Shown: piece after piece, positions 43,034-54,272 of the stretch
Numbering within the stretch: the first letter of the stretch is position 1
Layout of the letters: the number at the start of each line of letters is the position of its first letter
Source: Tanytarsus gracilentus
Lineage: Eukaryota > Arthropoda > Insecta > Diptera > Chironomidae
Direction: 5' to 3'
Assembly: GCA_038502055.1 (NCBI GenBank)
Contig: JAXRKN010000030.1
Coordinates: 496,001 to 560,000, forward strand
DNA length: 64,000 nt
Made by a program: the position numbers and the translations under genes
Notes under the pieces: model-generated
The model's database searches: none
What the model was told of the DNA's origin: nothing
What the model saw: only the letters and a program-made list of their open reading frames with translations

Positions 43034-45316
43034 TTAATAAAATTCACAGAAGAAATTTGCACTTGCATTGCAAGGTAATGCTCTAAATGAAATTGATGGT
43101 ACAGCTCCAAAATCGAGGATTAAACAACCATCTACAGAATTGACTTTTATTCCTGAAAAAAGTGGTTTTGCATCTGGATTGTAGACGAACCAAGTTCCAT
43201 TTGCTGCTTGAATTCCATTAACAAGAAGAGATCCACCACTTCCTGGATAACCTAATCCACTTAAAGTCTCAAGTAAATCATAATCGACATCAGTCAAAAC
43301 CGAGTAAAGTTGCATGCCGTTAGCTTGACAATACGATGAAGCAGCAGTTTGGTTATATCCTGGTAAGCTTACTCTGCATCCGGTTTTACGGTAAACACAT
43401 TTTTGATCGTAAAGTCGAAAAGGTTTTGGACAAACTGTCGGTATTGCAGTTCCAGGATCGACCTTTGTGCATGGACATGCAAGAACTTCATAATCAGTGG
43501 TTCGAATCAATTCTGTTGATCCAGTTGAAAAATAAAACCCATAAGCTCCACCACCGGCATGAGTCTAAGTGTTTTGGAATTTGAAATTTTAATAAATTAT
43601 TTAGATGATCAATTTTACCTTTCCAAGCATCACATTTGATCCGTTAAACGCTCTCCCTAGAAAAAAAGGATATCGCAAACCCATGTTGATTCTTATTGCG
43701 CCCGAAATTGTCATCATGTGTGTTCGATTTGTTGGAACAAATTCCATCTCTGGATGTCTAACGAGATAGTGTGAATTTGTTGTGTCAAGAATAATACTAG
43801 CACCTCTTCCCAGAAAAATTCCCTTTCTTTCAAAGCTAAAGCGTCCTAAAATATTTATTTTTACACATTTATTCAATTTTTTTTAGGCTAATATTACCTG
43901 GACATTTTTTCTGATCTGAATCCATTGAGTTTAATCCATAACCCATGTAAGCGATTGTTCCATCAACATGAAGTCCAGCATCAATTCCACGGATCAAAGG
44001 ACCAAGCGGATCATTGACGGCATCATAAGGCAAAAATGTTCCTGGATGTTAAAATGTAAACAAATTATTTTTATATTTTAACTCCAAAACTTACCACACG
44101 GATAACTCATTTCTTTCACAATTTCTGCAATTATTACATCAACTTGAACATTTGAATCGTTAATTAGTTGTAAATAAATTGTAAATTGGTTGAAAACATC
44201 CATAGTTGCATTTAAAATGCCATCAATCACTGGATCTGTTGATCTTTTCTTTCTTGTTGCTTGATTCGATTCTAAATCATTTCGATCTGATTGAACTTGA
44301 GTTTGATTTTTCTTTCCATTATTCCAAACGTTCTGATAGCTTTCTTTCTTCTCTCGAGCTGCTCTCAACTTCATTGGTTTTCTGTCAATAGTTTTGGTTC
44401 CAGTTGCCATTCCAGTTGCCATTCCAGTTGCATCAGGAATGTGTGGCCAAGCAACTTTTGGGTAATCGTCAACAGTTGAAAACTTTCCGAGATTATTTTT
44501 CATTTTTTGAAGACTCAATTTTTTATTTGATTGAGTTGTGATTGATCTTAGAATTGGAGCTGAAGCTGAAACTGTCATTAATGCTGCATCGATTTTTTGA
44601 ATTGCAATCTTTTCAAGATTAATCAAATCCTGTTCACATTTAACCAATTTTGCTTCAATTTTGTCTCCATCGTCTTTGAATGTTGAAGTTGAGTTTGTGC
44701 AGTTTAAAGTCATCGAACTCGAATACGAATTAAAATCTCCGAAATTCTTTAAATTAGTTTTCAGAATTCCAAGATATTTCCAATATTCATTCAATGTCGG
44801 CATCATTTGCTTGATTGTTTTCAAAACTGAAACTTCTCTCGTCCAATTCATCGCCAAAGTTCTCAAATTTGTTGCGTAGTTGAAAGTTATTTGATTAAAA
44901 CTTTCGTAGATTTTTGTCGCGTTTGTTTCGATGTCGGAAATGATCGAGTTTAATTTTCTCATGTCAAGTTCAGTGAAGGACTTTCGAATGTTGACGTAAT
45001 CGCAAGTTGAATAATTTGTGATTGGTAGAAAAGTTCTGAAACTTTTGATTGTGTTGAGTTGTCTGATCGTGATCAAAGTTGCATCGTAAACATTTGTAAG
45101 ATTTGGAGCCAATTTCACAGCTTTCAGGTTCATACTTGAAACTCTTACGTAAGCACCAAAATCGGTGAGTTTTTTAGCAACTTTAAGCTCAAAATTTGTC
45201 ATTTCATCGTTCATTTTTTGAAGTGATTGCTCGTACGGAAGTAAAGCATCCGGTTGTTGAGTGGAAAACTTGACAAAAAGTCCAAAAATAAAAAGAATAA
45301 TTTTAACTTTATTCAT
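43034..45316 (-). CDS. Secreted helical, DM9-like, C-type-lectin-like protein (copy A, intact)
   Basis: Exons 44095-45316, 43898-44041, 43619-43845 and 43034-43564 (minus), all GT-AG and in frame, give 707 residues. Signal peptide at 1-19; a helical region with many Asn-x-Ser/Thr sites to about 330; a basic stretch with RKKR at 355-358 before STDP, a furin-type site; then a DM9-like region from about 408 (GTFLPYDAVNDPLGPLIRG, and a second half with LGRAFNGSNVMLGK and STELIRTTDYEVLACPC); then a C-type-lectin-like domain at about 570-707 (QKCVYRKTGC, SYCQANGMQLYS, ANGTWFVYNP, ALPCNASANFFCEF). No EPN/QPD-type sugar motif seen. DM9 modules bind mannose-type sugars in some molluscs (family knowledge). 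A secreted recognition or matrix protein is inference. Confidence 0.82.
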
Positions 45317-45844
45317 GACTTTAAACTTTTACAGTCGAAGTGTGAAAAATGATTGAACAAAAATTCCACATAAACTTTAATTTTAATATGAAAAATTTAA
45401 TAAAAAAAAAAGTCGGAAATGTTGGTTGTGAAATTTGTAGTAAAATGTCTCGTGAAGTTTGACAATTTTTAGTTTTTGAGAAAAAAATGAGAACTTCACT
45501 GATAATATTCGCAAAATAAATTTTAAAAAAGAAGAAAAATTATCAAAGATGCAAAAAATTACACAAAAATTCATGTTAAGTAAATTAATTTTGGGAAATT
45601 ACATTAATTTTTTAAGTGTAATTTTTATCCGATTACAATGTAATTGTCCATCTCTGAAAATTATTAAAGTTTAGGAAAAAAATTAAAATTGACGAAAAAA
45701 ATTTTCTGTTGATAAAAAATCCAATATTTTCAGAAGCTTTAATTTACTTTCCACTCGATAATTTTATCATTAATTAAATGATCAATAAATGCATTTTGAA
45801 AAAATATTTCCTCAGTTTTGTTTCAGATTTTAAATCATTCAGTC
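45317..45844. other. Intergenic; upstream block shared by copies A, B and C
   Basis: Upstream of copy A lies a GTCGGAAATGTTGGTTGTGA block (about 45411-45460) that also occurs upstream of copy B (about 42808) and near copy C (about 39213). It marks the ancestral duplication unit. Otherwise AT-rich. Confidence 0.55.
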
Positions 45845-47631
45845 ATGAATTTTTCTGATTTTTTCCTATTTATTTTTCTTCCGTGTTCAATTTTAATTTA
45901 TTTTTATCTAAAGCGAACTTTTTCATATTTCGAAAGACTAAAAATTCTTCATCTTAAACCAAAATGGCTTCTAGGCAACTTGGAAGGAATGGGAACTGAA
46001 TTTCATATCTTCGATTTAATTCTTAAAGTTTATAACGAGTTTAAGGATAAAGACGTCATTTGTTGATTTTACAATTTAACTCAACCAGTTTACATTGCTT
46101 TAGATCCGAATGTTGTGAAAGCAATTACAGTCAAAGATTTTAATAATTTTGTTAACCGCGGAGTTTACGTTAATGAAGAAAATGAACCGCTGTCAGGTTG
46201 GATTTAGATTTAATTAAATAATTCATTAATTGATTATTTTATTAAATAATTAATTAGTTGAATAATTAATTAATACAATAATTGATTAATTATATTACTT
46301 GATTGATCACCGAAACTTTTCGTCACCGGTGATCACCGATTTTTTGTCCGGTGACACCGGTGACGAAATGGATACATTTTTCTATACTTTTTGAGATTTT
46401 TTTGAACCTAAAATTTTTTTAAACTGGTAAATTTTAATTAAGAAGTTATAGAATACATTTAAAAACTTATTTAAATCAAAATTAAATGGTTAACAAAATT
46501 CGTTCAAAATATGCCAACTTACAAAAAGTTTTTTCAGTCATTTAAATTTTTAGAATTTTTTAGATAAATAATCAAAAATTTCATACCCAAAGAAACTAAA
46601 AATTTAAATGAGTGAAAAAAATTTTAGTAAGTGGGCTTATTTTAAAAGATTTGTTCAAAGACAACAAATTAAGATGTTAGTTTGATATCTTATCAAACTT
46701 TAAAAACTGTAAAAATCCTAAAAATTTATAGAGATATTTTGATAAGATTGAAGTTTGATTCATCAATTAATAAGAAAGAAAAATTTCTACAAATAACAGG
46801 AAAACCTAACTTTTTTAGTGTTAAACTTTATAATTTATATGGAAAGCAAAAAAAGTATCTAAAAATTGGTCCATCAAAATTTTCAAAATGGCCGAAAAGT
46901 AGTTTTTTCCTTCAGAAATGTTGGTCAAAAGTCGTCACCGGTGTACCGGTGATCACCGGTGACGGCATTTTATTCACCGGTGATCACCGAAATCGCATTC
47001 ACCGGTGAATTAAGGGTCCCTACTTTTTAGAGTCACTTCGATTTCACAGCGTCGGTTTTACGAGCATGAGAATTGCGAGCGATGACTATCGAGTGCCAAA
47101 CACAAATCACGTAATTTCGAAAGGCACTCACGTGTGGATTCCCAACATTGGATTTCATCGAGACGAAAAATATTGGAAAAATCCGCACAATTCGAGCCGG
47201 AAAATTTTTCACCCGATGAAAATACTAAAAGACGTTCGTTTGTTTTTATGCCTTTTGGCGAGGGAAATAGAAATTGCATTGCAATGAGGTAAAAAATTAA
47301 TTTAATTTATGAATATAATTTAAATAATTAGTAAATAATTATAAAAAATAATTTAAATTAATTAAATTAATTTATAATTTATTTTTTAAAAATAACTAAT
47401 TGATAAATGATAATAATAAATAATTAATAATTAATTTAATTAATTATACTATTTTTTTTTGAAATTTGTAGATTTGCTTTAGTGAACGTCAAGTACGGAC
47501 TTGCAACAATCATTAAAAATTTTAGACTCTATCAAGATGCTAGAACTGTTTACCCGATAAAAATCAACCCTAGTAGTGCTCAGCTTGAGCCAGTTGATGG
47601 ATTTTGGATAAAATTTAAGAAAATAAAATAA
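45845..47631 (+). pseudogene. Cytochrome P450 pseudogene
   Basis: Related to the intact gene at 47775-49560. Exon 1 (45845-46196) has the membrane anchor and LLGNLEGMGTEFH, but a TGA at 46064-46066 replaces the Gly codon found in the intact relative (ICGFY becomes IC-stop-FY). The ~750-bp second exon, with the C-helix and I-helix, is absent. In its place lies ~800 bp that includes an ACCGGTGATCACC-rich insertion. Exon 3 (47031-47288) retains DYRVPNTNHVISKGTHVWIP but has a one-base loss near 47200 before the haem region (FGEGNRNCIA in the shifted frame). The last exon (47472-47631) is still open. Clearly non-functional. Confidence 0.88.
46300..47012. mobile_element. Inverted-end insertion with ACCGGTGATCACCG motifs
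   Basis: Both ends carry the palindromic words CACCGGTG and GGTGATCACC in mirror order: about 46305-46373 and about 46927-47010. The ~550 bp between is AT-rich with no recognised coding sequence. It fills the place of the lost exon 2 in the P450 pseudogene. Interpreted as a MITE-like element; exact ends uncertain. Confidence 0.55.
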
Positions 47632-47774
47632 ATTTGATAAAAAATTTAACAAAACCAAAAAAATTTAATCTTTTATTGATAAAAATGATTTTATTAACTT
47701 TTAATCCAAATAATCATCTGATAAACATGTGAGATAATTTTAATCTAAAAAAATTGAAAATTAGTTTAAAAAAA

Positions 47775-49560
47775 TTAAACTTCGATTTTCTTAAATCTCA
47801 GCATGGTTCCGCCTTCAGCTTCCAAAGTAGGCTTGCTTGGTGCCATTTTGATTGGAAATTTCAGTCTCGGGTCGGGAGTGACCATGAAGTTCTTGATGAC
47901 AAAATAAACGCCGAGTTTAACGTTGAGGAGACCCAATCTAGAATTAATTAATTATTACTTTAACTTGCTGATTAATCAAAATCTTTTTACCTCATTCCGA
48001 TGCAATTTCTCGGCCCTTCACCGAACGGCAAAAATGTGAAAGCTGGTCTTTTATTAATTTCCTCTTGTGTGAATCTTTCAGGGTCGAATTTTGTTGGGTT
48101 CGGATAATATTTTTCGTCATAGTGAAAACCAAGAGAGTTAATCCACACGGGTGCGCCTTTCGGGATAATGTATTTTGAGTTTGGCACTTGATAATCTTTG
48201 AAAGTTTCACGAATTGAATTAATTGCCGGTGGATACATTCGGAGAGCCTCTGAAAGTAGATGAAAATTTTATATTGATTGATTAATTTATGACTAAGTGG
48301 TAGCACACTGGATTTACCAGCAAGACGAAACTATTTGACTTAAATTTTAATTCAACTCACCATTAACAACCATATCTAAATATTTCATTTCATGAATAGC
48401 TTCGTAAGTGATTTCACCATTCATCTCTTTAGATTTTTCGTTAATTTCTTTTCTCAATTTATCTTGAACTTCTTGATTGTTGCTCAACTCAGCCAAAGCC
48501 AATGAAATCGCAGTGCTCGAAGTGTCAGAACCGGCGAAGAAGAAGAGAAAAGCTTGAGCCATAATTTCGTTCAAGGAAAGTTTCTTGACATCCGATGAAA
48601 ATTCGCCGTCGATCGATCCTTTATTCTTGAGTTGAATTAACATGTTCAAAAAGTCTTTTCGATTGTCATTCGACTCCTCACGATGTTTAATATTTTCAGC
48701 CACGACATCCGTAAAAAAATCACTGAGACTTTTGCTGAACAATCTCAAGTGAAGTTTTTTTGAAAAATTTGGATAAGAAGTCATAAAGAAGAATTTAGCC
48801 ATGTCAAACGCACCAGCACCGAAAATTTCCTTCAACATCGTCAAAAGTTTTAGATTTTCATTATTTAAAGTATTCGCTTCCATTCCAAACGCCACAGAGC
48901 TGATGATATCGACCGTGAAACGACTCGCCATATTTTTGGCCTCAATTGACCTTCCACCGGCCGTATCTCGTTCAATTGCCGCGACTAAATTGTCGCCTTT
49001 ATTGATAATTATCGGATACATGGCCTTGAGCTTGCCAGAAGTGAAAACTGGGCTGAGTTTGTTCCTCAAAAATCTCCACTGCTCATTTTCGATTGAGAAT
49101 AAGTGACCTGGATGAATAAATTAAAATTATAGTGAGGATAAAAAGTAAAGGCTGACAATCATTCTTTCAAAATTAGATGGTCAGCCTAATTTAAATAAAT
49201 CCTCAAACCTGTCAACGGTTCATCCTTTTCATTAACAAACTGTCCACGATTCACAAAACTATTAAAATCCTTCACTAAAATAGTTTTCGCCAATTCCGGA
49301 TCAAGTACGACGTAAATCGGTTGAATAAAGCTGTAAAATCCACAAATAATGTCTTTGCCTCGATTCTCATTGTAAGTGTTGAGAACAAAATCAAAAAAGT
49401 GATATTTCGATCCAACGCCTTGAAGATTTCCAAGTGGCCATTTGGGCTTCGTATGTGGAATGCCGAGGTCAGAGAAGTAAGAATATTTTTTCTTAAAGAA
49501 AAAATAGAAAAAAACTGCGGCCGGCAGAATTAAATATAAAAATATTTCCTGGAGAGCCAT
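47775..49560 (-). CDS. Cytochrome P450, clan 3, gene 2
   Basis: Four minus-strand exons, 49209-49560, 48361-49107, 47991-48249 and 47775-47937, give 506 residues. Anchor MALQEIFLYLILPAAVFFYFF; PLGNLQGVG; C-helix EQWRFLRNKLSPVFTSGKLK; I-helix FAGSDTSSTAIS; ExxR as EALR across the third exon joint; PERF; haem motif FGEGPRNCIG. It differs from the other cluster members in exon structure (an extra intron after EPLTG) and sequence, and pairs with the pseudogene at 45845-47631. The pair is convergent, with only ~140 bp between the ends. ER-bound monooxygenase, substrate unknown. Confidence 0.9.
48291..48340 (+). other. tRNA-like remnant in a P450 intron
   Basis: GACTAAGTGGTAGCACACTGG resembles a tRNA D-arm/A-box (compare CTCAGTGGTAGAGC), followed by a CTGG...CCAG stem. 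The loop is too short and no good B box follows. At most a decayed tRNA or tRNA-derived repeat. Confidence 0.25.
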
Positions 49561-49778
49561 CGCGATATTAACGACTCGAGTGTTGGCTTGAAACTGAGAG
49601 AAAAAGTTGTCGACTTGTTTATTTTGTACTTTGATTGTGTTTGTTTTATTTCGAGAGCGTAAACAGCTTTTATTTAGTGATAGCCAAAATTAGAGAAAAA
49701 CTCAGAGATAGCCAAATTTGAAAAATTGATAAGATTTTATTGATAGCCAAAATTTATGTTTTTGATAGCCATAAAATT

Positions 49779-51368
49779 TTACAATCTCTCAACTTTAAGC
49801 CACATGCAACCACCAGCGGGTGTAATGGTCGCATTGACTTTATCAAACTCCATTGGAATTGGCGTTTTATTAGTTGGGTAAAATTTAAAATTCAAAAGCA
49901 AGGAAATTATGGCGATTTTTGTCTGCATCAGTCCAAATCGAAGTCCAATGCAGTTTCTGTGAATTATTATTAAATTAATTAAAAATTTGCTATAGGTAAA
50001 AAAATGTTATGGGCCCTCCATTTTGGCAATAAAATTTAAACCAACCTTGCACCTTCACCGAAAGGTAAAAAAGCCAATGGATGTCTTTTTGCTTTGTTAT
50101 CATTACTAAATCTTTCAGGGTCGAATTTTTCAGGTTCTGGATATATTTCAGGGTCATTGTGAATTGCATAAATCGGAATTGTTAAAGTCGATCCTTTTGA
50201 TATCAAAATTTTAGTGTTTTCTATTAAATAATCTCTTGATGCTTGACGATTGAGGGTTGGAAGTGGAGCGTACTGACGAAGAGTTTCTGAGAGAAAAAAA
50301 TTTAATAATTAAATTTAAATAAAAGTTTAACTCACCATCGATGACCATTTGAAGGTATTTCATTTCCATCATTCCTTCGTAAGTTAATTTTCCATCAAAT
50401 TTTGCAATAATTTCGTTAATTTCCGACCTCAATCGCTCTTGAATATTTTGATGCACCGCCAAGTTATACAACACAAAAGTCGAGGTACTCGAAGATGTTT
50501 CAAATCCAGCAAAAAAGAACAAAAAACATTGAGCCGTAATTTCTTGGATCGTTAAATTTTCCATTTTTATCATCAAATCCATGAAATCTTTCCTCTCAAT
50601 TTTATTTACTCTTCGATATTGAATAATTTCTTTAACTGTTTTCAAGAAAAATTCATTAAGTTTTTTGTCGAAAACTGTTGCGCCCAATTTTCTGCCTAAT
50701 TTTGGAAACGAACCAAAGAAAATGAATTTTAAAATTAATCCAATGGTTGGTTTGAAAGCTTTCCGACCCATTTGTCTAAATTCAGAATTTTCATCCTCGA
50801 TCGCATTCATCTCAAGTCCAAAGGCGACATTTCCAATCACGTCTGTGGTAAAGCAAGCCAAAACTTCTTTAATCTCAACAATTTCTGGTGATTTTTTCAG
50901 ATTTTCAATCATGTGATTTGAGACATCGAGAACCGTGCTGAACATCATTTTCATTTTGCCACTCGTGAAAGTCGGCGTGAGTTTAACTCTCAAATCTCTC
51001 CATGGTTTTCCTTCGATATTGAACAGCATCGCACTCAATGGGTCATCAACTTCATTGTAATACAAGCCTCGATTATGAAAAGCATCAAAATCTTTTATTA
51101 AAACATTTTTAATAAAATCTAAATCGATCGCAACAAATGATGTAAAAATAAATTTAAAACTTCCACAAACCGGCGATTTTCCCTTGAACTTTTCATACAA
51201 CCGAACCGATTTAAAAATTGGATGGAACTTGGTGATTATTCCTTTGAGATTTCCATACGGAAAAATTGGTTCTTCGAAGGGCACTCCGAGTTCCTCAAAA
51301 TATTTATATCGCTTTTTAATCCAGAGATAACAAAAGGTGATAAAAATGATGGACAAAATAATAAACAT
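49779..51368 (-). CDS. Cytochrome P450, clan 3 (CYP6-like), gene 3
   Basis: Minus-strand exons 50336-51368, 50046-50286 and 49779-49956 give 483 residues. Anchor MFIILSIIFITFCYLWIKKR; FPYGNLKGI; C-helix KPWRDLRVKLTPTFTSGKMK; I-helix FAGFETSSSTSTF; ETLR across the first joint; PERF; haem motif FGEGARNCIG. Exon sizes after exon 1 (241 and 178 bp) almost match the gene at 35172-36960 (241 and 172 bp), and the two share several blocks, so they are a dispersed duplicate pair on opposite strands. Has the normal I-helix Thr, unlike that partner. Confidence 0.9.
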
Positions 51369-51862
51369 TGATGAAGTGAAGTGGGAAGCGCTTCAATTAC
51401 TGAAAAGTAATTTGAGAGAATTTTTGATTAATATTAAAAAAATCTCTGAGAAATTTAAAATTTTCTCTTTAATAATTTTCAATCGCATAAAATTCTCTCA
51501 CGAACTCTTTGAGTTTTCTCTGTATACAAACATAAAATTCATCAACTCGAGTAAACAGAGAGAATAAAATCGCCAGCAGCGTTTGTTGTCACGCAATTAA
51601 CTCACACACATAAAAAACCGGCGAATGAATTGATTGAAAACATGTGAAATGAAAAAAATATCTCTAAAGCTCAAGGTTAATTATGATGATCGAGTAGAGT
51701 CACGATGTGACATAACTCAGATGAAGTTGCATAATTAAAATTTTAAATCTGCGAAATTAATTCGAGTTTTTATTTTACATTTTTTTGAGTAGGTAATTTT
51801 TAAATATTTTTTGAAGTTTGAAAAATAAAAATTCGCCAAATTATTTTCTAAGCTTTACTGAA
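51369..51862. other. Intergenic, AT-rich
   Basis: Between the starts/ends of two minus-strand P450 genes. No motif recognised apart from likely promoter sequence of the gene at 49779-51368. Confidence 0.4.
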
Positions 51863-54087
51863 TTATTCTTTAATCTTTTCGACCTTCAACCACATGTCGT
51901 TTTTAGGCGACAGCACTTGAGATGCCGGCGCAAACTCAATTGGAATTGAAGTTTTTTCGCACGGCGAGAATTTAAAATTTTGAATGAGTTTGATGAGGCC
52001 AATTTTGGTTTGCATGTATCCGAAGCGGCTGCCGATGCAATTTCTGAATAAAATAATTAAAATTAATTAATTAAAATTTATTTAAACATTTTTTTTTACC
52101 TTGGCCCTGCACCAAACGCCAATTGAGTCATCGGATGTAATTTCAATTTGTTTTCATCTGAAAATCTTTCAGGTTCAAACTTTTCGGGATTTTCAAATAA
52201 TTGAGGATCATTTTGGATCGGATGGACCGGGACAAACACGAGCGTTCCCTTTTCGATCTTCAAGTCGGTGCCAGGAAGTTGATAATCGTTATTTGCTGTG
52301 CGAACTAAAGTGTCGATTGGTGGAAATTTGCGGAGAGATTCTGAAAAAAAATTAATGGATTTTTTTAATAGAAAATTAAAATTTTAGGTTTAAAAATATT
52401 TTTGGTTTTTTAAAAATTTAAATATTTTTTTCATACCATCAATGACCATCTGGAGATATTTCATCTCATTTATCGCCTCATAGGTCAAGTCACCGCTATT
52501 TTTAGCCAAAATTGTTTTTATTTCTTCTCTCAATTTATCTTGAACATGTTGATTGAGTGCGAGTTCATAAAGCGTAAAAGTCATCGTCGTCGAACTCGTT
52601 TCGAAGCCTAAATTGAAGTCATGGATCAAAAATAATTTAATTAAAATTTTTCAAATTTAAGAATAATTTTAAAAATTTAATTTTTAATTTAGTTAAAAAA
52701 AATTAATAATAAAATTTTATATTTAGAAAAAATTCAAAAATTAAATTTTTAATAAAAAAATCAAAAATTAAATTTCCAATTCAAAAAATCCAAAAATTAA
52801 TTTTTAATTTCTAAAGTATTCTAAAAATTCATTAAAATAAATTTGATATTTTTTAACTTTTTCTCACCAGCTAAAAAGAACAAAAAAGCTTGAGCTGCCA
52901 GTTCATTAAATGTCAATTTTTCTTCGTCGTCTCTCGTCTCAGAATCTTTCAATCTTCCATGATTTTTCAACTCTAGCAACAAGTTAAAGAAGTCATTTCT
53001 CTGGACATTATTTTTCTCCCTATATTCCATCGTTTCCTTAATTGACTTCAAGAAAAACTCAGAAACATCATCCGGAGTGACTTTCATCTTCAATTTTTTC
53101 GCTAAATTCCTGAAAGTCGTCATGAAAAGAATTTTCAATGTTTGCGTTTTCGGAGGATTAAAAACTTTCGCGCCCAAAACTCTAAAAGGTGTTTTCGGAT
53201 CTTTAATTGAGCTAATTTCAAGTCCAAACGCCACACTTCCGATGACGTCAGTTGTGTATCGTGCGACAATGTCTTTCATTTCAATTTCAGTTGTGTCAGT
53301 GGCGTTTAAAAGTTTTATCATCTCATCACAAATTGTCGAGACACTCGAAAACATCAATTTCATTTTTCCACTCGTGAATGTTGGCGTGAGTTTGATGCGG
53401 AGTTTGCGCCACTCGTTGCCTTCAATTGCGAAGAGATGAGCTGAATAATTTTTGAAAATTGATAGAAAAAAATTAGAAAAAATTCAAATTTTAAAAATCA
53501 ATTTTTTAATGAAAATATTCAAAAATTAAATTTTTTAATTTTAAAAAAATCAAAATTTAAATTTTTTAATAATAAAAAATCAAAATTTAGTTTTTTAATT
53601 TATAAAAAAAATTTAAATTAAAAAAATATTTTATAAATTTTAATTCTTAATTTTTTTTTCTAAATATTTCCCACAAATTTTTTTATGTGAACAAAATATC
53701 CAAATAAATATTTTTTATCCCCAAATTTTTTAACTCACCCGACAACGGATCAACTTCACCATCATAATAAATTCCTCGATCGACAAAATTATTAAAATCT
53801 TTCATCAAAATATTCTTCACCAAATCCAAATCCATCACATAAAGCGCTGGCGATGTGAAAAAGTAAATTCCAATTGCTGGCGCTTTGTTTTTAAATTCTT
53901 CATAAATTTTTTTCGAGACGGTTGAAAAATGAATTTTCACTCCAACATCTTTGAGATTTCCGAATGGAAATTTTGGCTCAGCAAAAAGGAATCCGCGATT
54001 TTGCCAGTAAGAGTATTTTTTTTGAACCCAAAAGTAAATTAAAGTTAATGCGCTGATGAGTAAGCTGACTGCAATTGTCCACGACAT
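51863..54087 (-). CDS. Cytochrome P450, clan 3 (CYP6-like), gene 4
   Basis: Five minus-strand exons: 53739-54087, 52868-53440, 52437-52607, 52100-52340 and 51863-52043, giving 504 residues. Anchor MSWTIAVSLLISALTLIYFW; FPFGNLKDVG; C-helix NEWRKLRIKLTPTFTSGKMK; the I-helix is split by an intron (FLAG | FETSSTTMTF); ESLR (ExxR) across the fourth joint; PERF; haem motif FGAGPRNCIG. The intron inside the I-helix codon region is shared with the genes at 56242 and 61109 but in a different phase (1 here, 2 there). Two introns of ~260-300 bp are pure AT-rich filler. ER monooxygenase; substrate unknown. Confidence 0.9.
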
Positions 54088-54272
54088 GTTGATGGATAAA
54101 AAATCGGAGAGCGACTGAAAAAAATGAGAGAGAGAAAATATTTTTTGGTAAAGTCGAAAAATTTTGTGAATGTATTAAATGACGCAATTCTAGCGAAAAA
54201 AAATTCAAGTTTTTAAGTCCATCCAGTTTAATTTCAACTCTCGACTCGAGCAGAAAAAGTTAAAAATTAATC

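Noticed and set aside
46682..47008. 108-codon frame within the P450 pseudogene
   Set aside because: Lies in the inverted-end insertion, lysine-rich by AT bias, with no recognisable domain.
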